Of a stretch of DNA of 64,000 bases, positions 43,303 to 52,734 are shown piece by piece. The notes under the pieces were generated by a model. It searched no databases. It was not told the DNA's origin and worked only from the letters and a program-made list of their open reading frames with translations. How positions within the stretch are numbered: position 1 is the first letter of the stretch; every line of letters begins with the position of its first letter. Both the position numbers and the translations under genes were made by a program. This stretch comes from Rhodoferax sp. Its GTDB lineage: Bacteria; Pseudomonadota; Gammaproteobacteria; Burkholderiales; Burkholderiaceae_C. Where the stretch lies: the NCBI RefSeq assembly GCF_030697375.1, contig NZ_JAUYQD010000062.1, forward strand, positions 1 through 64,000. Direction: 5' to 3'.

Positions 43303-44280
43303 TGCCAGCAACTCCAAGATGAGGGCAATGCGTGCCTTGACGGGTGAGAGTCCTTCGAAATGAGAAAACCCATCGCCTAGTACCGACGGTGGAACAATCT
43401 GCCCCCACGCGCAGCGGGTCGACCTTACCACCTTGACCCCCATAGCCTGGGCCTCTCGCAAGGCGACATCAAGATCGGCATGAATGGTGCCATTGCCGGT
43501 ACCCGCCACAACCAAGCCCCGCAGCGGGCCTTCACTGCCTTGCGGCGCGGAACACAAAGCTCTCACTATTGCGCCACTTGCGCCAACATAGCTGGTCACA
43601 ATCTCCACCCGTGGCCACGCCGCCTGTGCCATCTTTTCAAGGGTGATGGGCCGGCGAACGTCTTCCGTCTTGGGCCAGGGGTATGTCAACCGGACTACCC
43701 CCTCCTCGACATACCCGATCGGCCCCGCATCCCCGGAATCAAATGCATCAAGCCGGTAGGGGTGAATTTTTTGAACATGCTGCGCAGTATGAATAGTCCC
43801 GGCGCAAACGACCATCACACCTTTCGCACCTTCTGTGCATGCCAGCGCTACAGCATCCAATACGTTTCTGGGGCCATCAGGCGACATGGACGATGCCGGA
43901 CGCATAGCACATGCCAGCACCACGGCCTTGCTAGCCAATAAAGCAGTGGGCACCACTTGCGACAGAAAAAAAGCAGTCTCCTCAATCGTGTCCGTCCCGT
44001 GCGTGATCACCAAACCGGATACATCGGCTTGGGCCAAGTGGTGACACACGCGTAGTGCAAGCGCCTTCCAGTGCGTAAAAGCCATATCCTTGCTATCCAC
44101 TTGAGCCACCTGCTCCGACACCAATTCATGACAACCAAGTGCCGTTCCAAGCGTCGGTATGGCTTGCAGTAATTGATCAACCCCCACTTGCGCAGCGCGG
44201 TAACCCACGTTATCGGCTGCACTAGCGGCCGTACCGGCAATCGTGCCACCCATCCCCAAAAAAACCAACTTTTTAGTCAT
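43300..44280 (-). CDS. L-asparaginase
   Basis: The 326-residue enzyme hydrolyses asparagine to aspartate and ammonia. Both threonine motifs are present: GMGGTIAGTA near the N-terminus and VITHGTDTIEETAFFL (about 95-110). The start at 44280 (MTKKLVFLG) is preferred over an in-frame TTG at 44301. No signal peptide is seen, so it is probably cytoplasmic (type I-like). It is divergent from lexA, so its 5' region includes the SOS boxes, but I see no evidence that LexA controls it. Confidence 0.92.
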   Translation of the reverse strand: MTKKLVFLGMGGTIAGTAASAADNVGYRAAQVGVDQLLQAIPTLGTALGCHELVSEQVAQVDSKDMAFTHWKALALRVCHHLAQADVSGLVITHGTDTIEETAFFLSQVVPTALLASKAVVLACAMRPASSMSPDGPRNVLDAVALACTEGAKGVMVVCAGTIHTAQHVQKIHPYRLDAFDSGDAGPIGYVEEGVVRLTYPWPKTEDVRRPITLEKMAQAAWPRVEIVTSYVGASGAIVRALCSAPQGSEGPLRGLVVAGTGNGTIHADLDVALREAQAMGVKVVRSTRCAWGQIVPPSVLGDGFSHFEGLSPVKARIALILELLA

Positions 44281-44312
44281 ATTTGTACGCTTCACTTGCA
44301 ATTCATTTAAAA

Positions 44313-44347
44313 CTGGTTAAAAATACAGTCACTGGTTGTTAATACAG
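44313..44347. promoter_or_regulatory. Two LexA (SOS) boxes upstream of lexA
   Basis: The sites are CTGGTTAAAAATACAG (44313-44328) and CTGGTTGTTAATACAG (44332-44347). Both fit CTGT-N8-ACAG with G for T at the fourth base, and they are 19 bases apart centre to centre, on about the same face of the helix. Tandem boxes before lexA indicate tight autoregulation. Confidence 0.88.
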
Positions 44348-44392
44348 TATGTACAGACTCCCAGCAATACCCATCCGAAAAAAGGAGTCAGT

Positions 44393-45067
44393 ATGCTTGA
44401 AAAGCCAAAGCTCACCGTACGCCAACAACAAATTCTGGACTTAATTCAAGACGCTATCGCACGCACGGGCGCCCCACCGACTCGCGCCGAAATTGCCACT
44501 GAACTTGGATTTAAATCGGCTAATGCGGCGGAAGAACATCTGCAAGCCTTGGCCCGCAAAGGAGTCATCGAACTAATCAGCGGAACATCACGAGGCATCA
44601 GACTCAAGACCGACACTCTGCGCTCCATCAATGAGTCCCGCCTCAAGCAATTTTCCTTACCCTTACCGGGTTTTGCGCAATTGAGCTTGCCGTTGATCGG
44701 TCGCGTCGCAGCGGGTTCACCCATTTTGGCGCAAGAGCATGTAGACCAGACCTACTATGTGGGAAACAGTCTTTTTCAGCATCGGCCCGACTATCTGCTC
44801 AGAGTGCGTGGCATGTCCATGCGGGATGCGGGCATTATGGACGGCGACCTGCTTGCGGTACAGGCCAGCAAAGATGCCAAAAACGGCCAAATTGTGGTGG
44901 CGCGGCTGGGCGACGAAGTCACTGTAAAACGTTTCCGACGCAACAAACACCTGATTGAGTTGCACCCTGAAAACCCAGATTACCAAACCATTGTGGTGGA
45001 ACCCGGGGAGCCCTTTGAAATCGAAGGCTTGGCTGTGGGTTTGATTCGCAACACCATGCTCATGTAA
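44393..45067 (+). CDS. lexA: SOS repressor LexA
   Basis: The 224-residue protein starts at 44393 (AAAGGAG upstream). It has an N-terminal winged helix ([51 protein letters not shown]), the self-cleavage site Ala107-Gly108 in GRVAAGSP, catalytic Ser142 in [14 protein letters not shown] and Lys179 in VTVKRF. Two operators lie directly upstream. RecA-stimulated self-cleavage derepresses DNA repair genes. It is followed 21 bases later by a small gene that probably shares its transcript. Confidence 0.97.
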   Translation: MLEKPKLTVRQQQILDLIQDAIARTGAPPTRAEIATELGFKSANAAEEHLQALARKGVIELISGTSRGIRLKTDTLRSINESRLKQFSLPLPGFAQLSLPLIGRVAAGSPILAQEHVDQTYYVGNSLFQHRPDYLLRVRGMSMRDAGIMDGDLLAVQASKDAKNGQIVVARLGDEVTVKRFRRNKHLIELHPENPDYQTIVVEPGEPFEIEGLAVGLIRNTMLM

Positions 45068-45088
45068 GCACACATTGAGGAGATGACT

Positions 45089-45421
45089 ATGAACCTCGCT
45101 TTATTGGCCCAATCAAAAATTTTTGCGGCGCTACAGGATGTCGTCCGGTGGTTTGTCTCTGCAAAAATACCAGCGCCGAGCCCTGTAACTCAATACGAGC
45201 CACAAAAACCCACAAATTCGCCTAGATTGATAGACTTTCACACAGCGTCGGTAAGCGCTGGTGGCGAAAAGTCCGGCCAACATAAACCTTTACGTATGGT
45301 ACGTGTTTTGGAAGCCGGACAAGCACAAAGCAGTGTCGGGCGCATGGTGATTTCCGGCCGCATGGCGGATGTATGCGCAGAACTCGACCGACTGGCAGCA
45401 CGCGAAACAGCATTGCTTTGA
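45089..45421 (+). CDS. Small conserved-looking hypothetical protein co-transcribed with lexA
   Basis: The 110-residue protein starts at 45089 with GAGGAG six bases upstream. The N-terminus MNLALLAQSKIFAALQDVVRWFVSAKIPAPSP may be an amphipathic or membrane-associated helix. The middle is disordered, and the C-terminal part RMVRVLEAGQAQSSVGRMVISGRMADVCAELDRLAARE looks structured and likely conserved. It lies 21 bases after the lexA stop without a terminator, so it should be SOS-induced along with lexA. I do not recognise a family. A damage-response or division-control role is speculation from context. Confidence 0.65.
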   Translation: MNLALLAQSKIFAALQDVVRWFVSAKIPAPSPVTQYEPQKPTNSPRLIDFHTASVSAGGEKSGQHKPLRMVRVLEAGQAQSSVGRMVISGRMADVCAELDRLAARETALL

Positions 45422-45509
45422 GGATGGGTTCATAGAAAGTGCGGCGCTTGCTGAGTGCAGGGCCCACAAGAGGCGCAAGCGGGGGTATGAACAAGGCACA
45501 ATGCTGCCT

Positions 45510-46517
45510 ATGAACATCGTGATTCTTGATGACTATCAGGACGCCGTGCGCAAGCTTGACTGCGCGGCCAAACTGGATCCGTACCAAGCCAAGGTGTACA
45601 CCAATACGGTCAAAGGCCAGGGGCAGCTCGCCGTTCGACTCAGAGATGCTGACGTTATTGTATTGATTCGGGACCGATCCCAAATTACCCGGTTACTTGT
45701 TGAAAAACTTCCCAAACTCAAACTTATTTCCCAGACGGGACGCATAGGGAGCCATCTTGATGTGCAGGCATGTACAGAACGTGGTGTCGCGGTCGCGGAA
45801 GGGGTGGACTCCCCTATTGCTCCAGCCGAACTCACTTGGGCCCTGATTATGGCGGCCATGCGCAGACTCCCTCAATACATCGGGAACCTTAAACACGGCG
45901 CTTGGCAGCAGTCCGGTTTGAAATCTGGCTCGATGCCAGCCAATTTCGGCTTAGGCAGCGTTTTAAGCGGGAAGACTTTGGGTGTCTGGGGCTACGGCAA
46001 CGTCGGCCAATTAGTGGCGGGCTACGGAAGAGCATTTGGAATGCATGTCATCGTTTGGGGCAGCGAGTTATCACGCGAGAAGGCCCGAAAAAATGGTTAC
46101 ATGGCAGCCCAGAGCCGGGAAGATTTGTTTGCCCAATCCGACGTCTTATCACTGCATTTAAGACTCAGCGAGTCAACACGCAACACCGTGACACCGTCCG
46201 ATCTCGCACTCATGAAAACCACAGCTCTGTTGGTCAACACGTCACACGCTGAACTTATTGAAACTGACGCTTTGATCGGGGCCCTCAACCGTGGACATCC
46301 CGGCATGGCTGCCGTTGATGTTTTTGAAACCGAACCCATACTTCAGGGACACGCCCTGCTTCGCCTAGAGAACTGTATTTGCACCCCACACATTGGTTAT
46401 GTAGAGCAAAACAGTTATGAAATGGTTTTTAGTGCCGCTTTTGACAACGTCACGAATTTCATCAAAGGCACGCCCACCAACATTATCAATCCCGGAGCCT
46501 TGCAAGTACGCCGTTAA
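45510..46517 (+). CDS. D-2-hydroxyacid dehydrogenase family protein
   Basis: The 335-residue NAD-dependent enzyme (start MNIVILDDYQDAVRKL; MLPMNIV at 45501 is also possible) is of the phosphoglycerate dehydrogenase/hydroxypyruvate reductase family. The nucleotide fold is LGVWGYGNVGQLVAGYGRAFGMHVIVWG. The catalytic Arg is in SLHLRLSESTRN, Glu in FETEPI, and His in CTPHIGYVEQN. The exact 2-hydroxyacid is unknown. It has no ACT domain, so it is not a full-length regulated SerA. Confidence 0.88.
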   Translation: MNIVILDDYQDAVRKLDCAAKLDPYQAKVYTNTVKGQGQLAVRLRDADVIVLIRDRSQITRLLVEKLPKLKLISQTGRIGSHLDVQACTERGVAVAEGVDSPIAPAELTWALIMAAMRRLPQYIGNLKHGAWQQSGLKSGSMPANFGLGSVLSGKTLGVWGYGNVGQLVAGYGRAFGMHVIVWGSELSREKARKNGYMAAQSREDLFAQSDVLSLHLRLSESTRNTVTPSDLALMKTTALLVNTSHAELIETDALIGALNRGHPGMAAVDVFETEPILQGHALLRLENCICTPHIGYVEQNSYEMVFSAAFDNVTNFIKGTPTNIINPGALQVRR

Positions 46518-46524
46518 TATCTGG

Positions 46525-48498
46525 TCAAGACTGGGCACGTAAAACTGGTTGACGACTCGGGCTGCCAGCGGCATCGAATTCAATGCCATTGCTCATGGGC
46601 TCAGAGAGATCTAGGTCAACGCTCAGCCCCGAAGCGCAGAATTGCGGCAAAGTTGCACCGGGTTGGTCCGCAACATGCGGCACCGGAAATGCATGCTCTC
46701 CTGCGGTATGGGAGGACGACAACCCCGACGCAACATGTGATGTCAATTGCTTCACAACGCCGTGCAACATCAACAGGTCACGGAAAGCATCCAACCGAAC
46801 CCCCTGTACAGCAGCAGGCTCTGCCGTCCGTACCATGCATTTTTCTATGTGCTCCAACGCTTCCTTGGTAGGCCAAAGTGCCACAATTTGCTCAAGGACC
46901 TCAGCGTAATCCTCTATTCCATTGCCACCGTCATTAAAGCTAGCATATTCAGGAACCAACCCGGTAAAGAGTTGGTTGAATTGGGTACGGTATCGTTCGT
47001 AATCGGCTTTTCGGCTCAGCGTGTGAAAAACATTCAATAAGTCCAGATACACCAGTGGATTGAATTCACCACTGTCGTGGATGCACCCCTCCAACACATG
47101 AATTGCATCGTCGTACTGCCCCAAAGTCATGAAAAAATCCGCTTGCTGACGCGCATCAAGCATTTCCTGGCTGTGAATCTCACCCATTGTGCCTGGCACG
47201 CTGTGCGTGAAGTCCCGATGGCCGCCTACATTGTCCTTGGGCAGACTGGTCAAAATACCAGGTATTTTTTTGGAATGAAATGGTGCTGGCTTCCCAAGAT
47301 CCGAAAAAGCAGACTCGGCCAACTGCAAATCAATATCAACTTCCGTTAATCCCACAACGGGACTTTCTGCAAAAGCAGGGACTTTCGTTACTACCGGATT
47401 CACACCTGGTTGCAATAGCCCGCCTTTCAACAGGCTCTCCGGCGCGCGCACTCCAGTATTCTCAGGCGCATGCTGGTCTCGCCACCAAGGAGTGGCACCC
47501 GCACTTGCGGAACGCCAGCGTCGCCACTGGTGTGCAAGTGCCACGCCACAGGCTATCAACAACGCAATCAGACCGTAGATGAGAGGATTGAAATACCGCT
47601 GAGATTGGGCCTTGTCTAAACGCCCTGCTAGTTCCAGCATGGTCAGCCGATTCTTTGAAGTTTGATCTTGCAACAATTTGACATTGCTCTCCATGTCTTG
47701 CACGCGGGCATTGTCACGCAAAATATCTTCGGGGCTGGCATTGAGCGCGCGCCAGAGTGCCTTTGCTTCCTCCCGCTTTTTCACATCATCCATTGGGGAA
47801 AAGACTAGTTCGCTGCTAATTTTCAGTGCAGGCTCCCAATCCTGCGTGAGATCTACCAGCGCCAATCTAAGACGCGGTTGTCCTGCTACAGGATTTTTAG
47901 TTGTTGGCTTTGAATGGCTATGCACCATTGCCTGCGTCAACCCAGGTCCAGTAGCTTGGGGCGGTGGAACAGCTTTTTTGCTCGTTTCTGGATTTGCGCC
48001 ATGCGCCACTGACCCCGCACCGTTTCTCCCCAAAGGTTTAACGGCCCTAGATTGGGGATATGCAAACGCGGGCTCAGATGCGGCAGGCGGGCGAACAACC
48101 GTTGGAACCACTTCGCTGGCCAGGTCAGCCAGAAGAACATAGCGACGCGTCGTCTGTTGACCGCAACCTGAACGAAGGTATACCGTAACAACCGGTTCAT
48201 CCACATGTGTATGCGCCACTACACGCACTACGGCGGACAAACCTGAACGAGAGGCCTCATTGGTCACAACTACACGACTTGCGTTTTGGCGATTTTCGCC
48301 ATAGAACACATCGGCTTCAAAACAAAGGCCGGAAACATCTTCATCGACTGCGATTTGAACAGGCACAGTCAACTCCAGTGGCTGCCCCAAAATGGCAGCA
48401 CCGCGGACGCGTCCCAGTGTCAGAGCCGAACTACTCGTTGCAAAGCAGAGTAAAACTCCGCCCAGTGTGGACCACTTCAATATTTGTGACAGCTTCAT
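46525..48498 (-). CDS. FimV-like type IV pilus/polarity protein
   Basis: This 657-residue protein starts at 48498 (MKLSQILKWS). It has a signal sequence to about residue 27, and the N-terminal FimV-type periplasmic domain (LTLGRVRGAAILGQPLELTVPVQI...ADVFYGE). A Pro/Thr-rich linker, a short coiled coil and one membrane helix (YGLIALLIACGVALAHQW, about 310-330) follow, then a cytoplasmic region with TPR-like helices (QADFFMTLGQYDDAIHVLEGCI; LVYLDLLNVFHTLSRKADYERYRTQF). FimV/HubP proteins organise the cell pole and pilus or secretion machinery. It is shorter than Pseudomonas FimV. It converges on the dehydrogenase gene with a 7-base gap. Confidence 0.8.
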   Translation of the reverse strand: MKLSQILKWSTLGGVLLCFATSSSALTLGRVRGAAILGQPLELTVPVQIAVDEDVSGLCFEADVFYGENRQNASRVVVTNEASRSGLSAVVRVVAHTHVDEPVVTVYLRSGCGQQTTRRYVLLADLASEVVPTVVRPPAASEPAFAYPQSRAVKPLGRNGAGSVAHGANPETSKKAVPPPQATGPGLTQAMVHSHSKPTTKNPVAGQPRLRLALVDLTQDWEPALKISSELVFSPMDDVKKREEAKALWRALNASPEDILRDNARVQDMESNVKLLQDQTSKNRLTMLELAGRLDKAQSQRYFNPLIYGLIALLIACGVALAHQWRRWRSASAGATPWWRDQHAPENTGVRAPESLLKGGLLQPGVNPVVTKVPAFAESPVVGLTEVDIDLQLAESAFSDLGKPAPFHSKKIPGILTSLPKDNVGGHRDFTHSVPGTMGEIHSQEMLDARQQADFFMTLGQYDDAIHVLEGCIHDSGEFNPLVYLDLLNVFHTLSRKADYERYRTQFNQLFTGLVPEYASFNDGGNGIEDYAEVLEQIVALWPTKEALEHIEKCMVRTAEPAAVQGVRLDAFRDLLMLHGVVKQLTSHVASGLSSSHTAGEHAFPVPHVADQPGATLPQFCASGLSVDLDLSEPMSNGIEFDAAGSPSRQPVLRAQS

Positions 48499-48593
48499 CA
48501 ATGCCCGGGATTCTCGCATACCTAGTCAAAGGCGCTTTTACCAAGCCAGACAAGAGCAGAGAACCAAGGCTGCGCCGCAACGCAAAGAGCCAA

Positions 48594-48628
48594 GAAATAA
48601 AAAAGCCACCCGAAGGTGGCATTTTTAT
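48594..48628 (-). terminator. Terminator after tRNA-Ser
   Basis: On the minus strand, TGCCACC-TTCG-GGTGGC is followed by TTTTTTATTTC. It lies directly 3' of tRNA-Ser. Confidence 0.82.
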
Positions 48629-48632
48629 TTCT

Positions 48633-48725
48633 TGGCGGAAACGGAGGGATTCGAACCCTCGATGAGGCTCTACACCCCATACTCCCTTAGCAGGGGAGCA
48701 CCTTCGGCCACTCGGTCACGTTTCC
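48633..48725 (-). tRNA. tRNA-Ser (anticodon GCT)
   Basis: The minus strand begins GGAAACG and ends CGTTTCC-G-CCA with a seven-pair acceptor stem. The anticodon stem is CTCCC/GGGAG with loop CTGCTAA, giving anticodon GCT (serine AGC/AGU). It has the long variable arm of class II tRNAs and a GGTTCGAATCC T loop. The gene is 93 bases and CCA is encoded. It follows lysC on the same strand by 38 bases. Confidence 0.96.
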
Positions 48726-48763
48726 TGAACAACCCGTATTATGTCACGAGTTGCACCTCTTTT

Positions 48764-50032
48764 TTAAACTGGCGCTTGGTCCAAGTCAAAAGCTTTGTGC
48801 AAAGCACGCACAGCAAGTTCCATATATTTCTCATCGATCACGACCGAGGTCTTGATCTCGGACGTGGAAATCATCTGAATATTAATCCCCTCTTCGCTGA
48901 GGCAGCGGAACATCTTACTGGCAATACCCACATGGCTGCGCATACCGATGCCAACGATGCTCACCTTACAAATCCGGGCATCACCCGTGACTTCATGGGC
49001 ACCCAACTTTGGCAACACATTCTCTTTGAGAATCTCCATGGCACGGGCATAGTCACCGCGGTTCACGGTGAAGCTAAAGTCCGTCTTTCCATCCTTGCTG
49101 GCGTTTTGAATGATGACATCAACATCAATGTTGGCATCCGCCACCACACCCAAGATTTGGTAGGCAATTCCGGGGGTGTCGGGTACACCCAGCACGGAGA
49201 TTTTCGCTTCATCGCGGGTGAATGCAATGCCAGAAACAATGGCTTGTTCCATGTGTTCGTCTTCCTCAAAAGTAATCAGGGTGCCGGAGGCGGCTTCTTC
49301 GTTGATGTCAATATCCCAAGGCGTAAAGCTGCTCAAAACGCGCAAGGGCACCTTGTATTTACCGGCGAACTCCACCGATCGAATTTGAAGCACCTTGGAG
49401 CCCATGGATGCCATCTCCAGCATCTCTTCAAAGCTCACCGTATGCAATCGCCGGGCCTCGGGCACCACACGCGGGTCGGTGGTGTACACGCCATCCACGT
49501 CCGTAAAAATCAGGCACTCATCGGCTTTCATAGCCGCAGCCACGGCCACGGCCGATGTATCTGAGCCACCACGCCCCAGCGTAGTGATATTTCCGAGCTC
49601 GTCCAGACCTTGGAAACCCGTCACGATAACCACCTTCCCAGCCTCCAGGTCGGCGCGCACACGCACATCGTCAATCGACTCAATACGGGCCTTGGTGTAA
49701 GCGCTGTTGGTGCGAATCGGCACTTGCCATCCCGCATAACTCACCGATTCCATACCTTCAGCTTGCAACGCAATAGCCAGCAAAGCGCTGGAGGCCTGCT
49801 CCCCAGTCGCGGCCAGCATATCGAGTTCGCGGCTGTACGCATCGGTACTCTTGGACGGAGCCAGCTCTTTGGCCAGCCCGAGCAAGCGGTTGGTTTCACC
49901 ACTCATTGCGGAAGGAACGACCACCATTTGGTGGCCCGCGCGCGACCATTTGGCGACGCGTTTGGCAACATTGCGAATACGCTCCGTGGAGCCCATCGAC
50001 GTGCCGCCATATTTGTGAACAATCAATGCCAT
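48764..50032 (-). CDS. lysC: Aspartate kinase
   Basis: The 422-residue enzyme makes aspartyl phosphate for lysine, threonine, methionine and diaminopimelate synthesis. The kinase domain (about 1-250) has KYGGTSMG, TLGRGGSDTSAVAVAAAM and FTDVDGVYTTDPR. Two C-terminal ACT domains (about 265-420) provide feedback control, as in class II enzymes. It follows tilS by 25 bases. Confidence 0.97.
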   Translation of the reverse strand: MALIVHKYGGTSMGSTERIRNVAKRVAKWSRAGHQMVVVPSAMSGETNRLLGLAKELAPSKSTDAYSRELDMLAATGEQASSALLAIALQAEGMESVSYAGWQVPIRTNSAYTKARIESIDDVRVRADLEAGKVVIVTGFQGLDELGNITTLGRGGSDTSAVAVAAAMKADECLIFTDVDGVYTTDPRVVPEARRLHTVSFEEMLEMASMGSKVLQIRSVEFAGKYKVPLRVLSSFTPWDIDINEEAASGTLITFEEDEHMEQAIVSGIAFTRDEAKISVLGVPDTPGIAYQILGVVADANIDVDVIIQNASKDGKTDFSFTVNRGDYARAMEILKENVLPKLGAHEVTGDARICKVSIVGIGMRSHVGIASKMFRCLSEEGINIQMISTSEIKTSVVIDEKYMELAVRALHKAFDLDQAPV

Positions 50033-50057
50033 TGGATCAAATTTTTGTGAGCAAAAC

Positions 50058-51020
50058 CTAGGGATTGTACCAAGTCAAGAATTCCCCACGGCGCAAAGCA
50101 AAGCCGTGTGCCACTTTGATATGGATACGGTGTCCACGGGTGGTGCATGCCGCGAGTTGGTCCAGCAGTTCGGCCAACTGCGCTGCGCTGGGAATCACCT
50201 GAAAACTGCTTTTAAGCCAGTAACGCAAGGCATTGGCCTGGCGGGCACGACTGAGCAACTGAAGTGCCTTGATGCGAAGTCCCTGGTCGCCATGACCACA
50301 CACCTGCAATCCGTCCTGCACAGCAACCTCATCCAAGAGAGCCTGCGCCTGCACTGCGTGGGAGGCACTGCGTCCAAAAGTATCCCGGAAGTGTGGGAAT
50401 ACCGCCTCCAATAGCGGCAAAAGCTGCGCACGAATCCGATTTCGGGTGAATCGCACATCGCGGTTGGTAGGATCTTCAACAAATGCCCTCCCACGCTGCG
50501 CTAACCAGTGACGGATATCCGGGCCGCTGACCGACAAAAGGGGGCGATAAAAATCCAGGTCACTGCGCTGCCAATGCGCCGGCATGCCACTCAAGCCAGG
50601 CAATCCTGCGCCGCGGCTCAACGCCAGCAACAGCGTCTCCACCTGGTCATCGGCATGCTGTGCAATTGCTACAGATTTAATAGCTGCTTGCGCAGTACCT
50701 ACAAGGGCTAGAGCATCAAAAGCCTTGTAACGCGCCAACCGAGCGGCATCTTCGGGACTCTGCCCGCTGCTGTGTTTTGCATCCACTTTCTGAATATGCA
50801 GAGGCACCCGCAATTGCGCACATACCGTGCTGCAGTGGTGCGCAAAGGCAGCTGCTGCGTCTTGCAAGCCATGGTTAACATGCCATGCGACCACTTGGTT
50901 CGGCCATTTTTCCGCGCACGCCAACAGCAGCGCCGTGGAATCGGCTCCGCCACTGAATGCCACTGCGAGCGGCAACACAGGGTTGAAATCCCGCATTGCG
51001 TCATCTAGTGACCGCGTCAT
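50058..51020 (-). CDS. tilS: tRNA(Ile)-lysidine synthase
   Basis: The 320-residue N-type ATP pyrophosphatase converts C34 of tRNA-Ile(CAU) to lysidine so that it reads AUA. The PP-loop is AFSGGADSTALLLACA. The family segment AQHADDQVETLLLALSRGAGLPGLSGM is present. Residues of about 102-118 (ALALVGTAQAAIKSVAI), just before this motif, are encoded by a copy of the interspersed repeat in place of the usual helix-strand sequence. The protein is short, lacking most of the C-terminal domain of E. coli TilS (432), as in many beta-proteobacteria. Confidence 0.95.
   Translation of the reverse strand: MTRSLDDAMRDFNPVLPLAVAFSGGADSTALLLACAEKWPNQVVAWHVNHGLQDAAAAFAHHCSTVCAQLRVPLHIQKVDAKHSSGQSPEDAARLARYKAFDALALVGTAQAAIKSVAIAQHADDQVETLLLALSRGAGLPGLSGMPAHWQRSDLDFYRPLLSVSGPDIRHWLAQRGRAFVEDPTNRDVRFTRNRIRAQLLPLLEAVFPHFRDTFGRSASHAVQAQALLDEVAVQDGLQVCGHGDQGLRIKALQLLSRARQANALRYWLKSSFQVIPSAAQLAELLDQLAACTTRGHRIHIKVAHGFALRRGEFLTWYNP
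50664..50716 (+). repeat. Interspersed repeat copy inside tilS
   Basis: The plus strand reads ATTGCTACAGATTTAATAGC, then TGCTTGCGCAGTACCTACAA and GGGCTAGAGC. It is wholly inside tilS and in frame; on the coding strand it reads LVGTAQAAIKSVAIA. It matches the copy in the DUF349 gene at 61093 base for base over most of its length. Confidence 0.8.
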
Positions 51021-51041
51021 GCAAACAAGGGGATGGGCGCC

Positions 51042-52019
51042 CTACTTCGACGCCGCTTTGGTGTCGGTAAAACGCCCATAGCTTTGCAGACGCTCGTAGC
51101 GACGATCCAGCAATTCTTTGACCTTCAGGTCACTGATCTGGCGATACGCATCACCCAAAGCACGCTTCAGGAATACGGATGCCTGTTTCGGGTCCCGATG
51201 TGCACCACCCACGGGCTCATTGACGATTTTGTCAATCAGGCCCAAGGCCTTGAGCCGGTGCGCCGTGATGCCCAAAGCATCGGCGGCGTCCTGCGCCTTG
51301 TCCGAGGTTTTCCACAAGATGGATGCACATCCTTCGGGGCTGATGACGGAGTAGATCGAGTATTGCAGCATGACCATCTGGTCCGCCACTGAAATGGCCA
51401 ATGCGCCACCGGAACCGCCTTCACCAATGATGGTGGTGATGATGGGCACCTCCAGTTGTGCCATTTCAAAAATATTGCGTCCGATGGCCTCGGATTGGCC
51501 GCGTTCTTCAGCATCGATACCAGGATATGCGCCCGGCGTATCGACAAATGTGAACAGCGGCAACTTGAATTTTTCTGCCAACTTCATCAAACGCAGGGCT
51601 TTGCGGTAGCCTTCGGGCTTGCACATACCGAAATTGCGAAGCCCTCGCTCCTTGGTGTCCCGCCCTTTTTGGTGGCCCAACACCATGCATGGCGTGCCAT
51701 TGAATCGGGCCAGTCCACCAACAATGCTCAAGTCATCGGCAAAATGCCGGTCCCCGTGCAATTCAACGAAATGGGTGAAAAGCTCGTTGATGTAGTCCAG
51801 GGTGTAGGGGCGCTCCGCGTGACGGGCAATCTTGGTGATTTGCCAAGGCGTCAGGTCGCTATAGATGTCTTTGGTGAGCTGCAGGCTCTTTTTGCTGAGC
51901 TGTTCAATCTCAGCTGAAATATCCACTGCGGACTCGCTTTGCACGTAGCGCAGTTCCTCAATCTTGTTTTCGAGGTCCGCAACGGGTTGCTCAAAATCCA
52001 GAAAAGTTTTCTTGGCCAA
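51042..52019 (-). CDS. accA: Acetyl-CoA carboxylase carboxyltransferase alpha subunit
   Basis: The 325-residue subunit has the N-terminal [42 protein letters not shown], the crotonase-fold core [71 protein letters not shown], and the C-terminal helices. With AccD it transfers the carboxyl group to acetyl-CoA in fatty acid synthesis. It sits between the glycosylase gene and tilS on one strand. Confidence 0.97.
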   Translation of the reverse strand: MAKKTFLDFEQPVADLENKIEELRYVQSESAVDISAEIEQLSKKSLQLTKDIYSDLTPWQITKIARHAERPYTLDYINELFTHFVELHGDRHFADDLSIVGGLARFNGTPCMVLGHQKGRDTKERGLRNFGMCKPEGYRKALRLMKLAEKFKLPLFTFVDTPGAYPGIDAEERGQSEAIGRNIFEMAQLEVPIITTIIGEGGSGGALAISVADQMVMLQYSIYSVISPEGCASILWKTSDKAQDAADALGITAHRLKALGLIDKIVNEPVGGAHRDPKQASVFLKRALGDAYRQISDLKVKELLDRRYERLQSYGRFTDTKAASK

Positions 52020-52080
52020 TGTTTTTCTCCTTCAATCGCGGCCACAACCCGCAGTGGGTCTGCCGCTTGTTAACACCAGA

Positions 52081-52734
52081 CTAGTACTCGACCGGCAAGG
52101 GATCGAGCGACCGCCAAATATACCAAGTTGCCACACTGCAGTAAGGAGCCCACGCGGCCGCGACCTCACGGGCATCGCTTCGGCTCACCACTTCACCCGA
52201 AAAATAGTTGCTGCTGATTCCATTGATCAAGCCCACATCGTCCAATGGAAGCACGTTGGGGCGCATGAAATGAAAAATCAAAAACATCTCAGCCGTCCAG
52301 CGGCCGATCCCGCGGATAGCGATCAGTTCGGCAATGATTTCTTCGTCGCCCATAGTTTCCCAGGAGGCCACATGCAGCGCACCATTGTCAAAGTGCAAGG
52401 CCAGATCCACCAAGTATTCCACTTTGCGCACGCTTAAGCCCGCTGCACGCATATCGTCCACCTTCAGCTTGAGCACATTGCCTGGCGCCATACTGCTGGG
52501 CAGCAATGCAAACCGGTCCCAAACCGTCTGGGCTGCCTTCACGGAAATTTGCTGCCCCACAATGCTGCGGGCCAAGGTGGAAAAGGCATCGCCTCGGGTC
52601 TGCAAACAAGCGTCTCCAAACTGGGGAATGAGCCGCTTCATCACCCGGTCTTTTTTCATTAAATGTTTACATGCGTCCGCCCAATACGCAGGCGTTACCG
52701 GTTGCGTCACAGCCTTTCGCGCGACGACCATCAC
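52081..52734 (-). CDS. HhH-GPD DNA glycosylase (3-methyladenine type)
   Basis: The 217-residue protein is of the AlkA/Mag family. It has [25 protein letters not shown], the helix-hairpin-helix [20 protein letters not shown] and the catalytic Asp in [14 protein letters not shown], then a C-terminal [28 protein letters not shown]. It removes alkylated purines to start base excision repair. It lacks the N-terminal domain of E. coli AlkA and has the compact form. The ATG overlaps the cysS stop by 4 bases. Confidence 0.92.
   Translation of the reverse strand: MMVVARKAVTQPVTPAYWADACKHLMKKDRVMKRLIPQFGDACLQTRGDAFSTLARSIVGQQISVKAAQTVWDRFALLPSSMAPGNVLKLKVDDMRAAGLSVRKVEYLVDLALHFDNGALHVASWETMGDEEIIAELIAIRGIGRWTAEMFLIFHFMRPNVLPLDDVGLINGISSNYFSGEVVSRSDAREVAAAWAPYCSVATWYIWRSLDPLPVEY

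Noticed and set aside
48520-48632. Possible small gene between the FimV-like gene and tRNA-Ser
   Set aside because: Frames here run through the tRNA and its terminator and have no motif or ribosome-binding site.
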